Of a stretch of DNA of 64,000 bases, positions 18,398-27,311 are shown one piece after another. Origin of the DNA: a virus; the IMG/VR virus record IMGVR_UViG_3300009181_000072, positions 1 through 64,000 of that record. One strand, 5' to 3'. Made by a program: the position numbers and the translations under genes. Each line of letters starts with the position of its first letter. Position 1 is the first letter of the stretch. The notes beneath the pieces are model-generated. The model searched no databases. It was not told where the DNA came from and saw only the letters and a list, made by a program, of their open reading frames with translations.

Positions 18398-19116
18398 TAC
18401 AGATAGTTGGCATTGAAGATAATCTTCCGTCTAAAGACATGCTCTTGCGAGTTGAGTGGAATCTAGGAAAGCGATGCAACTACGACTGCTCGTATTGTGA
18501 TGTAAGCACTCACGATCGTAAGAGCCCACATGTGTCAGTTGATGTGTTTCAAAAAACTGTGTCTAGATTGATAGACGCTGCTAAGCAAAATGGTCGAAAA
18601 TTAAAAATTGCCTTTACAGGCGGAGAACCATTTGCTCATCCAAAAATACTCGAACTATTGCAACTAGCAAAGAACATGGGTGTGTATAAAATGAGCGTAA
18701 CAACTAACGGAAGTGTTCCGCTTGAAAAGTATATCGCAGCATTAAAGTATCTAGATTATGTCATCGTTAGCTACCATTTTGAGTTTGCGTACCATGATAA
18801 GGTTATCAATACAATAATAGGTATACATGACGAGTGCCAGCGCATGACAGCAGCAGGTAGTTATAGAGGATTCCATACGCATGTTATGTTCTTGCCAGGG
18901 TATATGGAACAAACAAACGAGATATGTAATGCTATGAAGGTTCACGGCGTTAGATACGTGATTAGGCGCATACGCCCGCAGTATGATCCAATATCGCGCG
19001 ATTACCTGCGTCCTCATCGTAGCGGACTAGACGGAGTTTATCAGTTGGATAGTTACGATATTACGTCTCCGTATTATAGTGACGACGAGATGCAATTCAT
19101 GGAAATGGGTATCTAA
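18394..19116 (+). CDS. Short radical SAM protein, N-terminal part of a split gene (island copy 7a)
   Basis: A 240-residue radical SAM core: CNYDCSYC (Cys28, 32, 35) and FTGGEPFAHP. It is a close relative of the preceding protein but lacks that protein's C-terminal Cys-rich domain. The missing part is encoded in the next frame from 19118 on, one base after this stop codon. Together they reproduce the 308-aa architecture. Either the two halves associate as separate chains, or a frameshift (biological or in the assembly) breaks a single gene. Confidence 0.8.
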   Translation: MIQIVGIEDNLPSKDMLLRVEWNLGKRCNYDCSYCDVSTHDRKSPHVSVDVFQKTVSRLIDAAKQNGRKLKIAFTGGEPFAHPKILELLQLAKNMGVYKMSVTTNGSVPLEKYIAALKYLDYVIVSYHFEFAYHDKVINTIIGIHDECQRMTAAGSYRGFHTHVMFLPGYMEQTNEICNAMKVHGVRYVIRRIRPQYDPISRDYLRPHRSGLDGVYQLDSYDITSPYYSDDEMQFMEMGI

Positions 19117-19117
19117 C

Positions 19118-19459
19118 ATGGCTAACACTACTAACTTCAACAATATCATAGTACATTATGATGACGGCAGCAATGCTGAAGACAATGTCAACAACCTGCT
19201 AGCGCAAGAACAAAATGACTTTAGAGGTTGGGAGTGTTGGGCAGGCATACAAAATATCACCATAGACAACCAAGGTATAGTATGGCGTGCAATATGCCGA
19301 GTTGGAAAACCATTGGGTAACATCTATGACGGTTTTGAGATGCCAACAGATACCATAACCTGTACTAAATCTCGCTGTACGTGTGCAGCAGATATACAAT
19401 TAAGCAAGGCTAGGCCTGATCATATAAAGCGCTTGCGAGTTGGTAATGATGTCATTTGA
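19118..19459 (+). CDS. C-terminal Cys-rich (SPASM/twitch-like) half of split radical SAM protein (island copy 7b)
   Basis: 113 residues with GWECWAG, RAICRVGKPLG and CTKSRCTC, matching in order the C-terminal domain of copy 6 and of copy 10. The ATG begins one base after the stop of copy 7a, in a different frame. No ribosome site is obvious, so translation may depend on re-initiation. The Cys pattern suggests a bound auxiliary Fe-S cluster. The end overlaps the next radical SAM gene. Confidence 0.72.
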   Translation: MANTTNFNNIIVHYDDGSNAEDNVNNLLAQEQNDFRGWECWAGIQNITIDNQGIVWRAICRVGKPLGNIYDGFEMPTDTITCTKSRCTCAADIQLSKARPDHIKRLRVGNDVI

Positions 19460-20687
19460 TGCGATGCAAGATGCTGTACTATCCGAAACTGGCACAGCGA
19501 TCTCGTCTGACACGTTTTGCATAGTGCCATTTATACACTATAGCACAACTACCGTCGGCGATTTTAAGCTGTGCTGCAGAAGTGATAAGATAGGCAACAT
19601 TGACAACACTAGCATCAAAGATCTATGGAATAGTAAACTCTATAGCAACGTGCGAACTGATCTTGTACAGGGCATACGAATACCCCAATGCAGTGCATGT
19701 TGGAAATTGGAAGATAACAACATACAAAGTCTGCGCCAGAGTCACAACGCCGAACGAGGCTTTAAATATCGAGACCGCGTGATCCAATGGATCCGGACTG
19801 GTACGTTGCCGTGGTCAGTGCCAATAGTGGAATTGAAACTGAGCAACATTTGTAACCTCAGATGCCGAATGTGCTGGCCAAAAGACAGCACCCCGTGGCT
19901 GAAAGACTGGGACAAGGTAAAGGAATTTTACAGCGATGGCGATCAGCAACACATAGACGATATAATTGCAACGTACAATCTAAAAGACAACCCTATCATC
20001 AATAGGTTTGAATCTAATCCTAGTTTTCTTGAGAACTTTCTAGCTGCTGCTGAGCACATAGAAGAATTGGAATTTGCTGGTGGTGAGCCGTTGCTTGATC
20101 CGTTACATCTCAAGATCATAGACAGATTACCGACCCCGGGGTCGGTAATCTTGAAATACAATACCAATCTAACCAAGCTAAACTTCAATCGTAAGATCTC
20201 AATATTAGAAATTTGGAAACGTTTCAAAGGCATTAAACTAACTATTAGCATAGACGGCAGTCCAGAGCTTAATGCACATATACGCAAGAACAGTATCTGG
20301 ACAGACATTGTAGACAATCTGAGAACTGTGCAATCTGAACTGGGCGACAATTTACTAGAGTCAAAAGTAACCACATGCATTAGCGCTATGAATGCACTCT
20401 CGCTTGATAGCACCATAACACACATCATGCGAGATTTTAACACTCGTTGGATAACAACACGTTTGCAATATCCAGATTTCATGCATGCCAATGTGCTACC
20501 AGTTAATGCGCTACGCGATGCAATTGATCGACTATCGCAAGTTGATGTTACTGCATCGCCTCATAGGACAAACTATGAAAAACAGATACAGAATTGTATC
20601 AACTGGCTACAACACTGTATAGATACAAATAAGCACGCAACTAACTACTCAAGGTATTTAGAATTTGGTGCAAGATTACCGGAATGA
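19446..20687 (+). CDS. Radical SAM protein with N-terminal twitch domain (island copy 8)
   Basis: A 413-residue enzyme with FCIVPF, LCC and CSACW in the N-terminal domain, CNLRCRMC (Cys136, 140, 143), STPWLKDW and FAGGEPLLDP. It is most like copy 9, next to it: both share the SNxCNL, FAGGEPL and KLSN wording, suggesting a recent tandem duplication. The start is uncertain among TTG 19440, ATG 19446 and ATG 19449. I used the first ATG. It overlaps the end of copy 7b. Confidence 0.83.
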   Translation: MMSFDAMQDAVLSETGTAISSDTFCIVPFIHYSTTTVGDFKLCCRSDKIGNIDNTSIKDLWNSKLYSNVRTDLVQGIRIPQCSACWKLEDNNIQSLRQSHNAERGFKYRDRVIQWIRTGTLPWSVPIVELKLSNICNLRCRMCWPKDSTPWLKDWDKVKEFYSDGDQQHIDDIIATYNLKDNPIINRFESNPSFLENFLAAAEHIEELEFAGGEPLLDPLHLKIIDRLPTPGSVILKYNTNLTKLNFNRKISILEIWKRFKGIKLTISIDGSPELNAHIRKNSIWTDIVDNLRTVQSELGDNLLESKVTTCISAMNALSLDSTITHIMRDFNTRWITTRLQYPDFMHANVLPVNALRDAIDRLSQVDVTASPHRTNYEKQIQNCINWLQHCIDTNKHATNYSRYLEFGARLPE

Positions 20688-20691
20688 AAAC

Positions 20692-21966
20692 ATGAACAGT
20701 AAGAACATAGATCGAGCAAAACAAAGCAAGAGTTTCTGCATCTTGCCTTTTACTCACGTAGCTACTAAAACCTACGGTGACATTAAACTCTGTTGTCGTA
20801 GCTTACCAGTTGGTAACATTAAAGAACAGCCATTAAGTTCGATATGGAACAGTGATCGTTACAGACAGATACGCAAAGACATGTTATCTGGCGAACGTCC
20901 AGCAGAGTGTAATATATGTTGGAATCAAGAAGATGTAGGCGTTATAAGCATGCGCCAGCGTCTCAATAACGAACGTTCATATATGTCTCCCCAATTGTCT
21001 AAATGCAACGACGAGTATGCTATTCCATTTGAAATTCCGGTTTTAGAATTAAAGTTAAGCAATTTTTGTAATCTAAAATGCCGTATGTGCCACCCATTAG
21101 ATAGTACTAGTTGGTTTAGTGACTGGAAGACTATTGAACATCTCATGGCTACTAATAACAAGGGTACATATGACAAGGTCAATAAAATGACTAGTCCGTA
21201 TCTAAGTGCATGGGACGACGAAACGTTCTGGAAAGAATTTGATGAATTGTTACCGCATTTTAGGATAATAGAATTTGCAGGCGGAGAACCTCTTATTGAT
21301 CCGATACATTATAAGGTATTAGAAAAACTTGCACCGTATGGTCACCAGATACAACTAAAGTATGCTACAAATTTAACCAATATTGTTTTTGGTAAAACTA
21401 AAATATTTGATATCTGGGATAATTTCTCAGAAGTACACTTGCATGTTAGTATAGATGGTATGGGAGATATGTACGATTATATCAGGCAAGGTGCTAACTG
21501 GCAACAACTAATAGATAATATAGATGCTGTGTCGCAACGTCGCAATGTTGTAATGTCACCTCAAATTACTGTCCAGATTTATAATATACACCAGCTACCG
21601 GAATTTTTTGATTTCTTTACCGAACGTATGGAATGCAAGCTGGTATCGCACCGAGTAGATTTTCCGAAATTTTTAAGTATTAAATGTCTACCTCCGAAGT
21701 ATAAAGCAAAAATAATAGCACAATTAGAAGAGTATGCAACAACTATAGTTGATAAAACTCATGTTAGATGGACAGATCAAAAAAAGACACATGTTTACGA
21801 TCTCATCTACAATGAGATAAAGATATTAAAATCTCACGATAATTCTAAATTATTGAAAGATTTTGTAGAATTTAGTAATACGTTAGACAATGTTCAATCT
21901 GTAAAACTAACATGGAAAGAGTTACTTGGCGAATTACACACTGAACTACAAGAACTTAAGATATGA
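20692..21966 (+). CDS. Radical SAM protein with N-terminal twitch domain (island copy 9)
   Basis: A 424-residue enzyme with FCILPF, LCC and CNICW, CNLKCRMC (Cys126, 130, 133), STSWFSDW and FAGGEPLIDP. It is the closest paralogue of copy 8, but distinctly AT-richer in codon choice (for example many AAA, TTA and ATA), so the duplication is old or the copies came separately. I placed the start at the ATG at 20692. A more upstream TTG would add nine residues inside the previous gene. An ATGA overlap leads into the dehydrogenase gene. Confidence 0.84.
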   Translation: MNSKNIDRAKQSKSFCILPFTHVATKTYGDIKLCCRSLPVGNIKEQPLSSIWNSDRYRQIRKDMLSGERPAECNICWNQEDVGVISMRQRLNNERSYMSPQLSKCNDEYAIPFEIPVLELKLSNFCNLKCRMCHPLDSTSWFSDWKTIEHLMATNNKGTYDKVNKMTSPYLSAWDDETFWKEFDELLPHFRIIEFAGGEPLIDPIHYKVLEKLAPYGHQIQLKYATNLTNIVFGKTKIFDIWDNFSEVHLHVSIDGMGDMYDYIRQGANWQQLIDNIDAVSQRRNVVMSPQITVQIYNIHQLPEFFDFFTERMECKLVSHRVDFPKFLSIKCLPPKYKAKIIAQLEEYATTIVDKTHVRWTDQKKTHVYDLIYNEIKILKSHDNSKLLKDFVEFSNTLDNVQSVKLTWKELLGELHTELQELKI

Positions 21967-22523
21967 AAATATGCATCACCGGCAATCCGGCAGTTGGTAT
22001 AGCTAAAGAACTTGTAGCTATCTATCCAGCTGCTACTTTCATTAGTCGATCAACCGGATACGATTTAACTACAGCTAGGGACCAAGAGCGATGTGCAGAA
22101 GTGTGCTTGCAACACGATGTGTTTATTAATAACTCGGCTTTATGGAAATTTAATCAAACGGTCTTATTAGATACTGTATATAAAAAGTGTATTGCTGCTG
22201 ATCATTGGATGCATATAGTCTGCGTCGGTAGTACAACTGATAGAGTGAAAAACGGTAAAGTTTGGTTGTATAATGCTGATAAGAAGGCACTTCGAGATTA
22301 CTGCAACACACTTGCATTGAGCGGAGTATGGGGCGTTGGTCCAAAGATAAGCTACATTAGCATGGGTACATTATCAAACAACCAGCACAAACATTCAGAT
22401 AGGAAATGCTTAGATATTGCCGAAGCTGCCAAATACATAGAGTGGTTGACTAATCAACCTAAATATGTAAACATTAATGAGATAAGCATTGATCCAATGC
22501 AGGACAGGCGATGGTATGAGTGA
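21963..22523 (+). CDS. Short-chain dehydrogenase/reductase-like protein
   Basis: A 186-residue Rossmann protein. MKICITGNPAVGIAKEL is a nucleotide-binding start, and FINNSAL resembles the SDR NNAG region. A Ser in CVGSTTDR and a YNADKK (YxxxK) motif supply the usual catalytic Ser-Tyr-Lys set, followed by the conserved later segment GVGPKISYISMG. It is shorter than typical SDRs (about 250 aa). It probably oxidises or reduces a hydroxyl/keto group with NAD(P). It is coupled by ATGA to copy 9 and overlaps copy 10, suggesting a role in the same pathway. Confidence 0.72.
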   Translation: MKICITGNPAVGIAKELVAIYPAATFISRSTGYDLTTARDQERCAEVCLQHDVFINNSALWKFNQTVLLDTVYKKCIAADHWMHIVCVGSTTDRVKNGKVWLYNADKKALRDYCNTLALSGVWGVGPKISYISMGTLSNNQHKHSDRKCLDIAEAAKYIEWLTNQPKYVNINEISIDPMQDRRWYE

Positions 22524-23643
22524 ACAGCTTCATCTAAGCAAGTATGACTTTACACAAATACCATTCCAGGACATAACAAAATTTGGTCAACGTACATTGC
22601 TGTATAGAGATATATTCTGTGTTAGTTGGCTGTTAGGACGATTCTGTAATTATAATTGTAGCTATTGCTGGCCATATGCACGTAGCGATACCAAAGATTA
22701 TCGCCCGTTTGAGCTCAATGCTATGACAATGGACGAGATTAAACGCCAAAGCCGAGAACGAAATTTTAACAGCTTTCATTTTAGTTTTAGCGGCGGCGAA
22801 CCAACTGTGTATCCCGACTATCTTAGACTACTAACGCACTATAGTAATGACACTGAAAATTGCAATTACCAAAGTGTGCATATGACTAGCAATGTTAGCC
22901 AGGGTATGCGATATTTTGAAAAATATGTCAATGCCACTAAAGATTTGCACCGCGTTAGTGTCACTGCTAGCTGGCACAGAGAACAAGGTATAAAGCAAGG
23001 CGATCTAAGAGGCCATACTGAGAAATTTGCCGATAAATTGGTTTATCTGCAAGAGAACGACATACAAGTTACTGTTAACACAGTTATGGTTCCAGAGTGG
23101 TTCGATACGTTGTACGAAGAAGCCGAGTACTTTTTAAGCAGGGGCATTAACGTTACACTTAAACCTCAAAGCGATCCAACTGCTAGCAAAGTGGTAAACG
23201 GATACAGCCCAGAGCAGCTAGCTACATTGCACAATGGTATGCCCCAGAGAGACTTTACTACAGTCAAAAGCAAAGTAGAGCGCCCAAAGCCGCGCATAAG
23301 CATGCAGAAGATGAGCATTGAAAACGGCGATGATGCTACAGTACCTCAGATCATGCAGGTTGAGTTTGAAGATAGCACTGGCAAGAAATGGTATATGGAT
23401 CAAGCCGAAAGATTCAATGCGTTTGAGTTTAACAGCTTCAAAGGTTGGGCGTGCGAAAGCGGGTATCGTAGCATCATCATACGAGAACCAGATGGTGCGA
23501 TCAAACGCAGCTACAGTTGTGACGATAAACCATTGGGTTATATCGAAACTGGATTTAAACTATTTGACACACCGATGGTATGCATTAGCAACGCATGTGT
23601 AAGCTCGGCTGATAGTAAGATACCAAAACGTAAATCGTTTTGA
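22516..23643 (+). CDS. Radical SAM protein with C-terminal Cys-rich domain (island copy 10)
   Basis: A 375-residue member of the second type: CNYNCSYC (Cys44, 48, 51) and FSGGEPTVYP near the N-terminus. The C-terminal domain has GWACESG, SYSCDDKPLG and CISNACVS. A segment of about 60 residues (roughly 255-310) between core and C-terminal domain is longer than in copy 6. The ATG at 22516 is favoured by an AGGACAGG site and gives the sequence MSEQLHLS. It overlaps the dehydrogenase gene by 8 nt. Confidence 0.83.
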   Translation: MSEQLHLSKYDFTQIPFQDITKFGQRTLLYRDIFCVSWLLGRFCNYNCSYCWPYARSDTKDYRPFELNAMTMDEIKRQSRERNFNSFHFSFSGGEPTVYPDYLRLLTHYSNDTENCNYQSVHMTSNVSQGMRYFEKYVNATKDLHRVSVTASWHREQGIKQGDLRGHTEKFADKLVYLQENDIQVTVNTVMVPEWFDTLYEEAEYFLSRGINVTLKPQSDPTASKVVNGYSPEQLATLHNGMPQRDFTTVKSKVERPKPRISMQKMSIENGDDATVPQIMQVEFEDSTGKKWYMDQAERFNAFEFNSFKGWACESGYRSIIIREPDGAIKRSYSCDDKPLGYIETGFKLFDTPMVCISNACVSSADSKIPKRKSF

Positions 23644-23703
23644 GATAAAATGAGTGTGTGCAATGTATAGTGCGTTGCCATTTATGATTAGTAGGATATT
23701 GTG

Positions 23704-23931
23704 ATGGAAATGACACAGTCAACTCAATATGGTAGATTTATAACTCTGCCAAGTAGTGGCAGCAATGACGAGCATTGCTTAGCAATCAATGATTTTCGAT
23801 TCTATAATGAAAGTCTAAGTGAGATTTTATCTTGGTACGCAGATCATAAAATTGAACATGTAAAGCAAGGGGTATTATTGAAATTTGTGAATGCCTCAGA
23901 CAGGGCATTGTTTAGTCTTACTTGGAATTAA
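23704..23931 (+). CDS. Small protein of unknown function
   Basis: A 75-residue acidic-to-neutral protein (MEMTQSTQYGRF at the start) with no leader-core pattern, no Cys repeats and no membrane segment. It lies between the last plus-strand radical SAM gene and the acetyltransferase-like gene, 60 nt after the former. A weak TAGGAT site precedes the ATG. As one of the few small proteins in the island it could be an accessory or carrier protein, but nothing shows that. A spurious frame cannot be excluded. Confidence 0.45.
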   Translation: MEMTQSTQYGRFITLPSSGSNDEHCLAINDFRFYNESLSEILSWYADHKIEHVKQGVLLKFVNASDRALFSLTWN

Positions 23932-23945
23932 AGATACTGCTTGTT

Positions 23946-24584
23946 ATGGAAATTATAACGTATAATCATTCCTGCATTGATTTATTACAGCGCTATTTTG
24001 ACCATCCCTTAACTCCTGAAAATAATAAGAATCACAAGATTTTTAAGACAGATCTTTATGACGGCGTCAACGGTGTTATGTTTTTAATCCTTGACCATGG
24101 CGAGATAGTGTCGACATTCGGTGCTATCAAAGTTGATATGGATTCTAAGATTCAAGCTATAAAAATGCCGCATCGATTGCATGTGAGATCTGATTACACT
24201 GCTTATCACCACAGATTTGTGGATGATTGGTTTGAACCTCAACTTTATAAATGGATAGAGAGTGTGGGTATTAGAAATATATATCAAACCATGAATTTTG
24301 GCAACGAGCGTGCCATGTGGTTATCGTCGCTACGTCATAGACGCAGGCGCAGATATCATGTGGATTCTGTTAATTCTCTAGGGCAGCAATTCATAATGGC
24401 CAAATGGCAGATACTACCATATCTAGTATACGAAAAGCACACATGGCAATATGCATATTGGGCATCGTTGGATAATATTGTTTGGCAAGACAACTGGCGG
24501 CAGATTCGCCTGATAGACCAACCGATGCAAAGCATGTTAGATCAGAAGTTCCATAAAGACGCTAGCGGATCCTGGCTACTTTAA
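23946..24584 (+). CDS. Acetyltransferase (GNAT)-like protein
   Basis: A 212-residue protein with a layout resembling GNAT N-acyltransferases. GVMFLILDHGEIVSTFGAI looks like the central strands, a PHRLHVRSDYTAYHHRF segment follows, then WFEPQLYKWIESVGIRNI and TMNFGNERAMWL as the late helix-strand part. No clear acetyl-CoA Q/R-x-x-G-x-G/A loop is visible, so the call is tentative. The ATG at 23946 was chosen over the upstream TTG. Its stop codon overlaps that of the convergent desaturase gene, marking the meeting point of the two island operons. Confidence 0.45.
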   Translation: MEIITYNHSCIDLLQRYFDHPLTPENNKNHKIFKTDLYDGVNGVMFLILDHGEIVSTFGAIKVDMDSKIQAIKMPHRLHVRSDYTAYHHRFVDDWFEPQLYKWIESVGIRNIYQTMNFGNERAMWLSSLRHRRRRRYHVDSVNSLGQQFIMAKWQILPYLVYEKHTWQYAYWASLDNIVWQDNWRQIRLIDQPMQSMLDQKFHKDASGSWLL

Positions 24585-25396
24585 ACAGCTGGCAGTTTTA
24601 TAAGCTTTAGTCGATCAAACAACAGCGCTACCCATCTGCCACTGTCGAATTCCCACCAACTGCCGCCTATATCATACCGCCACCCACCCTGTCGATGATG
24701 ATGGTTGTTGTGCAATCCAGTGTGTCCCAACGTTCCCCAGTTGAGAAATATGTTGTTAACGCTGTTGTCGCCTGATTCAAATGGGCGTTCGCTTAGTGGG
24801 AAATTGACATGCTCTAGGTAGTTGGTAACCATGTAGGTGTAATAGTTATAGACTGCAGGCCAAGCACACACGATCATGAATAATTTTGGACTGATTGCAA
24901 ACGTCGCAATGTAAAGTGCAAATACTAGATCAAAATAATGCTTGTGTAACCATACATGTATCTTTTCTTTTAAGAAATCTTTGGTATAGAATATGGTTTT
25001 ATCAAACTTAGTATAGTCGTAATCTAGACTCAACATCTGCAACAAGCTTAAATGTATTGGACTATGCGGATCGTTAGCAGTATCAGATGTGCTATGGTGC
25101 AAACGGTGTAGTGCTGCCCATGCCAACGGACTCCCTACTCCTGCAGGTATAGTGCATATCACGGTTAATATCTCAAATAGCTTGCTAGCTTTGAATGCTC
25201 TGTGGCTATAGTACCTGTGGTATCCTAGATCCATGAAGATCGAAAGAACAAGTGCTGCTGTAACAGCTAATGCATAGTCTGACAAGTCGAAGATAAAGAA
25301 CGAGCCTATCAATCCTATATGTGACAACAAGGTAGCTATTCTAACGAACCAGATATCCGTCTTAATATTAAACTTTTTCTTAAGCCATCGTATCAT
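24581..25396 (-). CDS. Membrane fatty-acid desaturase (acyl-lipid/acyl-CoA delta-9 type), island desaturase 1
   Basis: A 271-residue membrane diiron enzyme. Three histidine boxes are present: HRYYSH (residues 60-65), HRLHH (97-101) and HNNHHH (about 233). Hydrophobic segments lie at about 20-55, 75-90 and 150-190, as in delta-9 desaturases. It would introduce a double bond into acyl chains in the host membrane, using O2 and an electron donor. It is the last gene of the minus-strand operon, after a small unknown gene with an ATGA overlap. Phage-encoded desaturases are unusual cargo. Confidence 0.88.
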   Translation of the reverse strand: MIRWLKKKFNIKTDIWFVRIATLLSHIGLIGSFFIFDLSDYALAVTAALVLSIFMDLGYHRYYSHRAFKASKLFEILTVICTIPAGVGSPLAWAALHRLHHSTSDTANDPHSPIHLSLLQMLSLDYDYTKFDKTIFYTKDFLKEKIHVWLHKHYFDLVFALYIATFAISPKLFMIVCAWPAVYNYYTYMVTNYLEHVNFPLSERPFESGDNSVNNIFLNWGTLGHTGLHNNHHHRQGGWRYDIGGSWWEFDSGRWVALLFDRLKLIKLPAV

Positions 25397-25728
25397 CGTT
25401 TATCCTTTGCACTTGTCCATAATTGATCAAATTCCCTGGCAAGCTCGGGTGACACCCGCCAGTAAAAATCTTCAAACTGCTTCCATGATTTTACTGCCTT
25501 AACATGTAATTGGTATAATTTTTTATCAAACACACTAAGTTCTTTCCTTGGTATTGGCAGCAGATCAGCATCGCAAGGTATTTTGATACTGTCAGCTGAT
25601 AATATCATGTACTTATAATGTGCATAGTACCAGGGTATATCCATAGCACCATTTAGCATTTGACAGTATTGAATGTTATTTGTGCTGGTATATACATTGC
25701 TAAATTCAGTGCCTACTACGTATATCAT
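25393..25728 (-). CDS. Small protein of unknown function within island operon
   Basis: 111 residues with no recognised domain. Tyr/Trp-rich segments (WYYAHYKYMIL, EDFYWRV) suggest a folded protein rather than a peptide precursor. It overlaps both neighbours by 4 nt (the radical SAM gene upstream and the desaturase downstream), so it is probably made together with them and could be a partner of one of them. Confidence 0.6.
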   Translation of the reverse strand: MIYVVGTEFSNVYTSTNNIQYCQMLNGAMDIPWYYAHYKYMILSADSIKIPCDADLLPIPRKELSVFDKKLYQLHVKAVKSWKQFEDFYWRVSPELAREFDQLWTSAKDKR

Positions 25729-27311
25729 GACAGGAGTTTGGCCATATATGTTGTGCGTAGCAATTTCTTTCTTTTTTGTGATTCGTTAACATGATTAATA
25801 TCAGTATTATACATATTTTTGATCTCGTGATGTTTGAATCCTAGATTCTTCATGCGATTGTAATCTTGGAAATATGTTAGGCTAAATTTCTGTGGGCATG
25901 CAGGATTGTCGTGAAACTCTTTTACCAGTGCCCTTGCTTCGTCGCTGGTCATAATTTGACTCTGCCAAGAACTATTACCTAACTTGGCATAACCATATTC
26001 ATCTGGATTAGCGCTAATCTTACTCATATGCTTCCAGGTTAATCCTTGTTTATTCTCAGAAAAGCCAGACTCTAATGCAGTAGCCTTTTGTTCTTTTGGA
26101 AATTTAATGTTTGGTGATCCTTCTAGAAAATACGGATACACACCTACGGCTGATAGCGGGTTAGCGTCACTGTATAGATATTCAAAAGTATCGTATATGC
26201 TCTCTTTGGTTTCATATGGCAAACCTACTATAAATCCAGCACTCATATAAACATCATCGCCCCAGAGCTTACGAAGCTTTTGCAATGTTTGTTTTAAACT
26301 GTCGGGGTCTGCCCCTTTACCTATATGCTTACCACTTAGCCTATTAAATGTTTCGATACCAAAATTTACAGAAGTTAACCCCATCTCTTTTAGTTTGATT
26401 GCCATATCAAAATGCGTATCTATGATGTCTAGTCTACAGTATGCGCTAAATGTGATTTTAAATGGCAAACTGGTTATGGTAGTGTGTAGATGATCTATCT
26501 TTTCCTGACTGTCATTGAGCGTGTCGTCGGCTATCATGTAGTCAGTTATACCAAATGTTTCGTAGTTGTATATAAATTCTTCGCGCAGGGTTTCGCTGCA
26601 CTTGTTATAATCTCCAAATTTCTTGCCATTGAGATTAAAGCTACAGAAAGAACATTTAAAGATGCACCCTCTAGCTGTTTCTATTGGTATGCTTTCATTT
26701 GAAAATAGAAAGTCTCGATCAGTCCATGTTATTTTACTACTGCTAAATTCTGCAAACGGATACATGGTGTCTGTTAATAGCACTGCATGATTTGTGTGCA
26801 AAAATTTGATATCAGCCCCATATTTGAGATGATTTGCTAAAGCTATAATGCTACCTTCGCCTTGGCCCAATATCCAGTAATCTATGTTTGGTATCTTATG
26901 ATTGCTTTTTGTAGCTTTGTACCCACCTACTACTATCTTACAACGGTTGCTACGTTTGCGTATAGTGTTGAAAAAGTGTTCTACAAATGTTGCATCCTGC
27001 GGGAACAAATCTGTCCAGCTGCTGTTCATGATCTGCATGAGACTGGTATTTTGTTCTAATAACGAAACGTATTCGGCATCTGAGTAATATTTGGATAATA
27101 GTGTGCTAGCTATACCGACTATTATGGTGGTATCATCTAGATATCTATCCAATATCTGATCTAGTTCTTCCTTAGTCAAACTAGCAAAAAACTCTACAAC
27201 TTGCACATCGTAACCATGTGATCGCAATTCGGATGCGATGCGATATGGCCCGCTATACCTACCAAATCCTATCAAACCGTTTATATCGTTGAATATTATT
27301 ATTTCAGCCAT
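25725..27311 (-). CDS. Class B-like radical SAM protein with N-terminal cobalamin-binding-like domain (island copy 11)
   Basis: A 528-residue enzyme. The N-terminal 170 residues form a Rossmann-like domain (SGPYRIASELRSHGYDV, IVGIAST, KIVVGGYKAT, YWILGQGE) of the type that binds cobalamin in class B radical SAM enzymes. The DxHxxG ligand motif is absent, so cobalamin may bind base-off without His or not at all. The core has CIFKCSFC (Cys216, 220, 223), then DDTLNDSQEK and NFGIETFN. Its closest relative is copy 13. It overlaps copy 12 by 8 nt. Confidence 0.83.
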   Translation of the reverse strand: MAEIIIFNDINGLIGFGRYSGPYRIASELRSHGYDVQVVEFFASLTKEELDQILDRYLDDTTIIVGIASTLLSKYYSDAEYVSLLEQNTSLMQIMNSSWTDLFPQDATFVEHFFNTIRKRSNRCKIVVGGYKATKSNHKIPNIDYWILGQGEGSIIALANHLKYGADIKFLHTNHAVLLTDTMYPFAEFSSSKITWTDRDFLFSNESIPIETARGCIFKCSFCSFNLNGKKFGDYNKCSETLREEFIYNYETFGITDYMIADDTLNDSQEKIDHLHTTITSLPFKITFSAYCRLDIIDTHFDMAIKLKEMGLTSVNFGIETFNRLSGKHIGKGADPDSLKQTLQKLRKLWGDDVYMSAGFIVGLPYETKESIYDTFEYLYSDANPLSAVGVYPYFLEGSPNIKFPKEQKATALESGFSENKQGLTWKHMSKISANPDEYGYAKLGNSSWQSQIMTSDEARALVKEFHDNPACPQKFSLTYFQDYNRMKNLGFKHHEIKNMYNTDINHVNESQKRKKLLRTTYMAKLLS

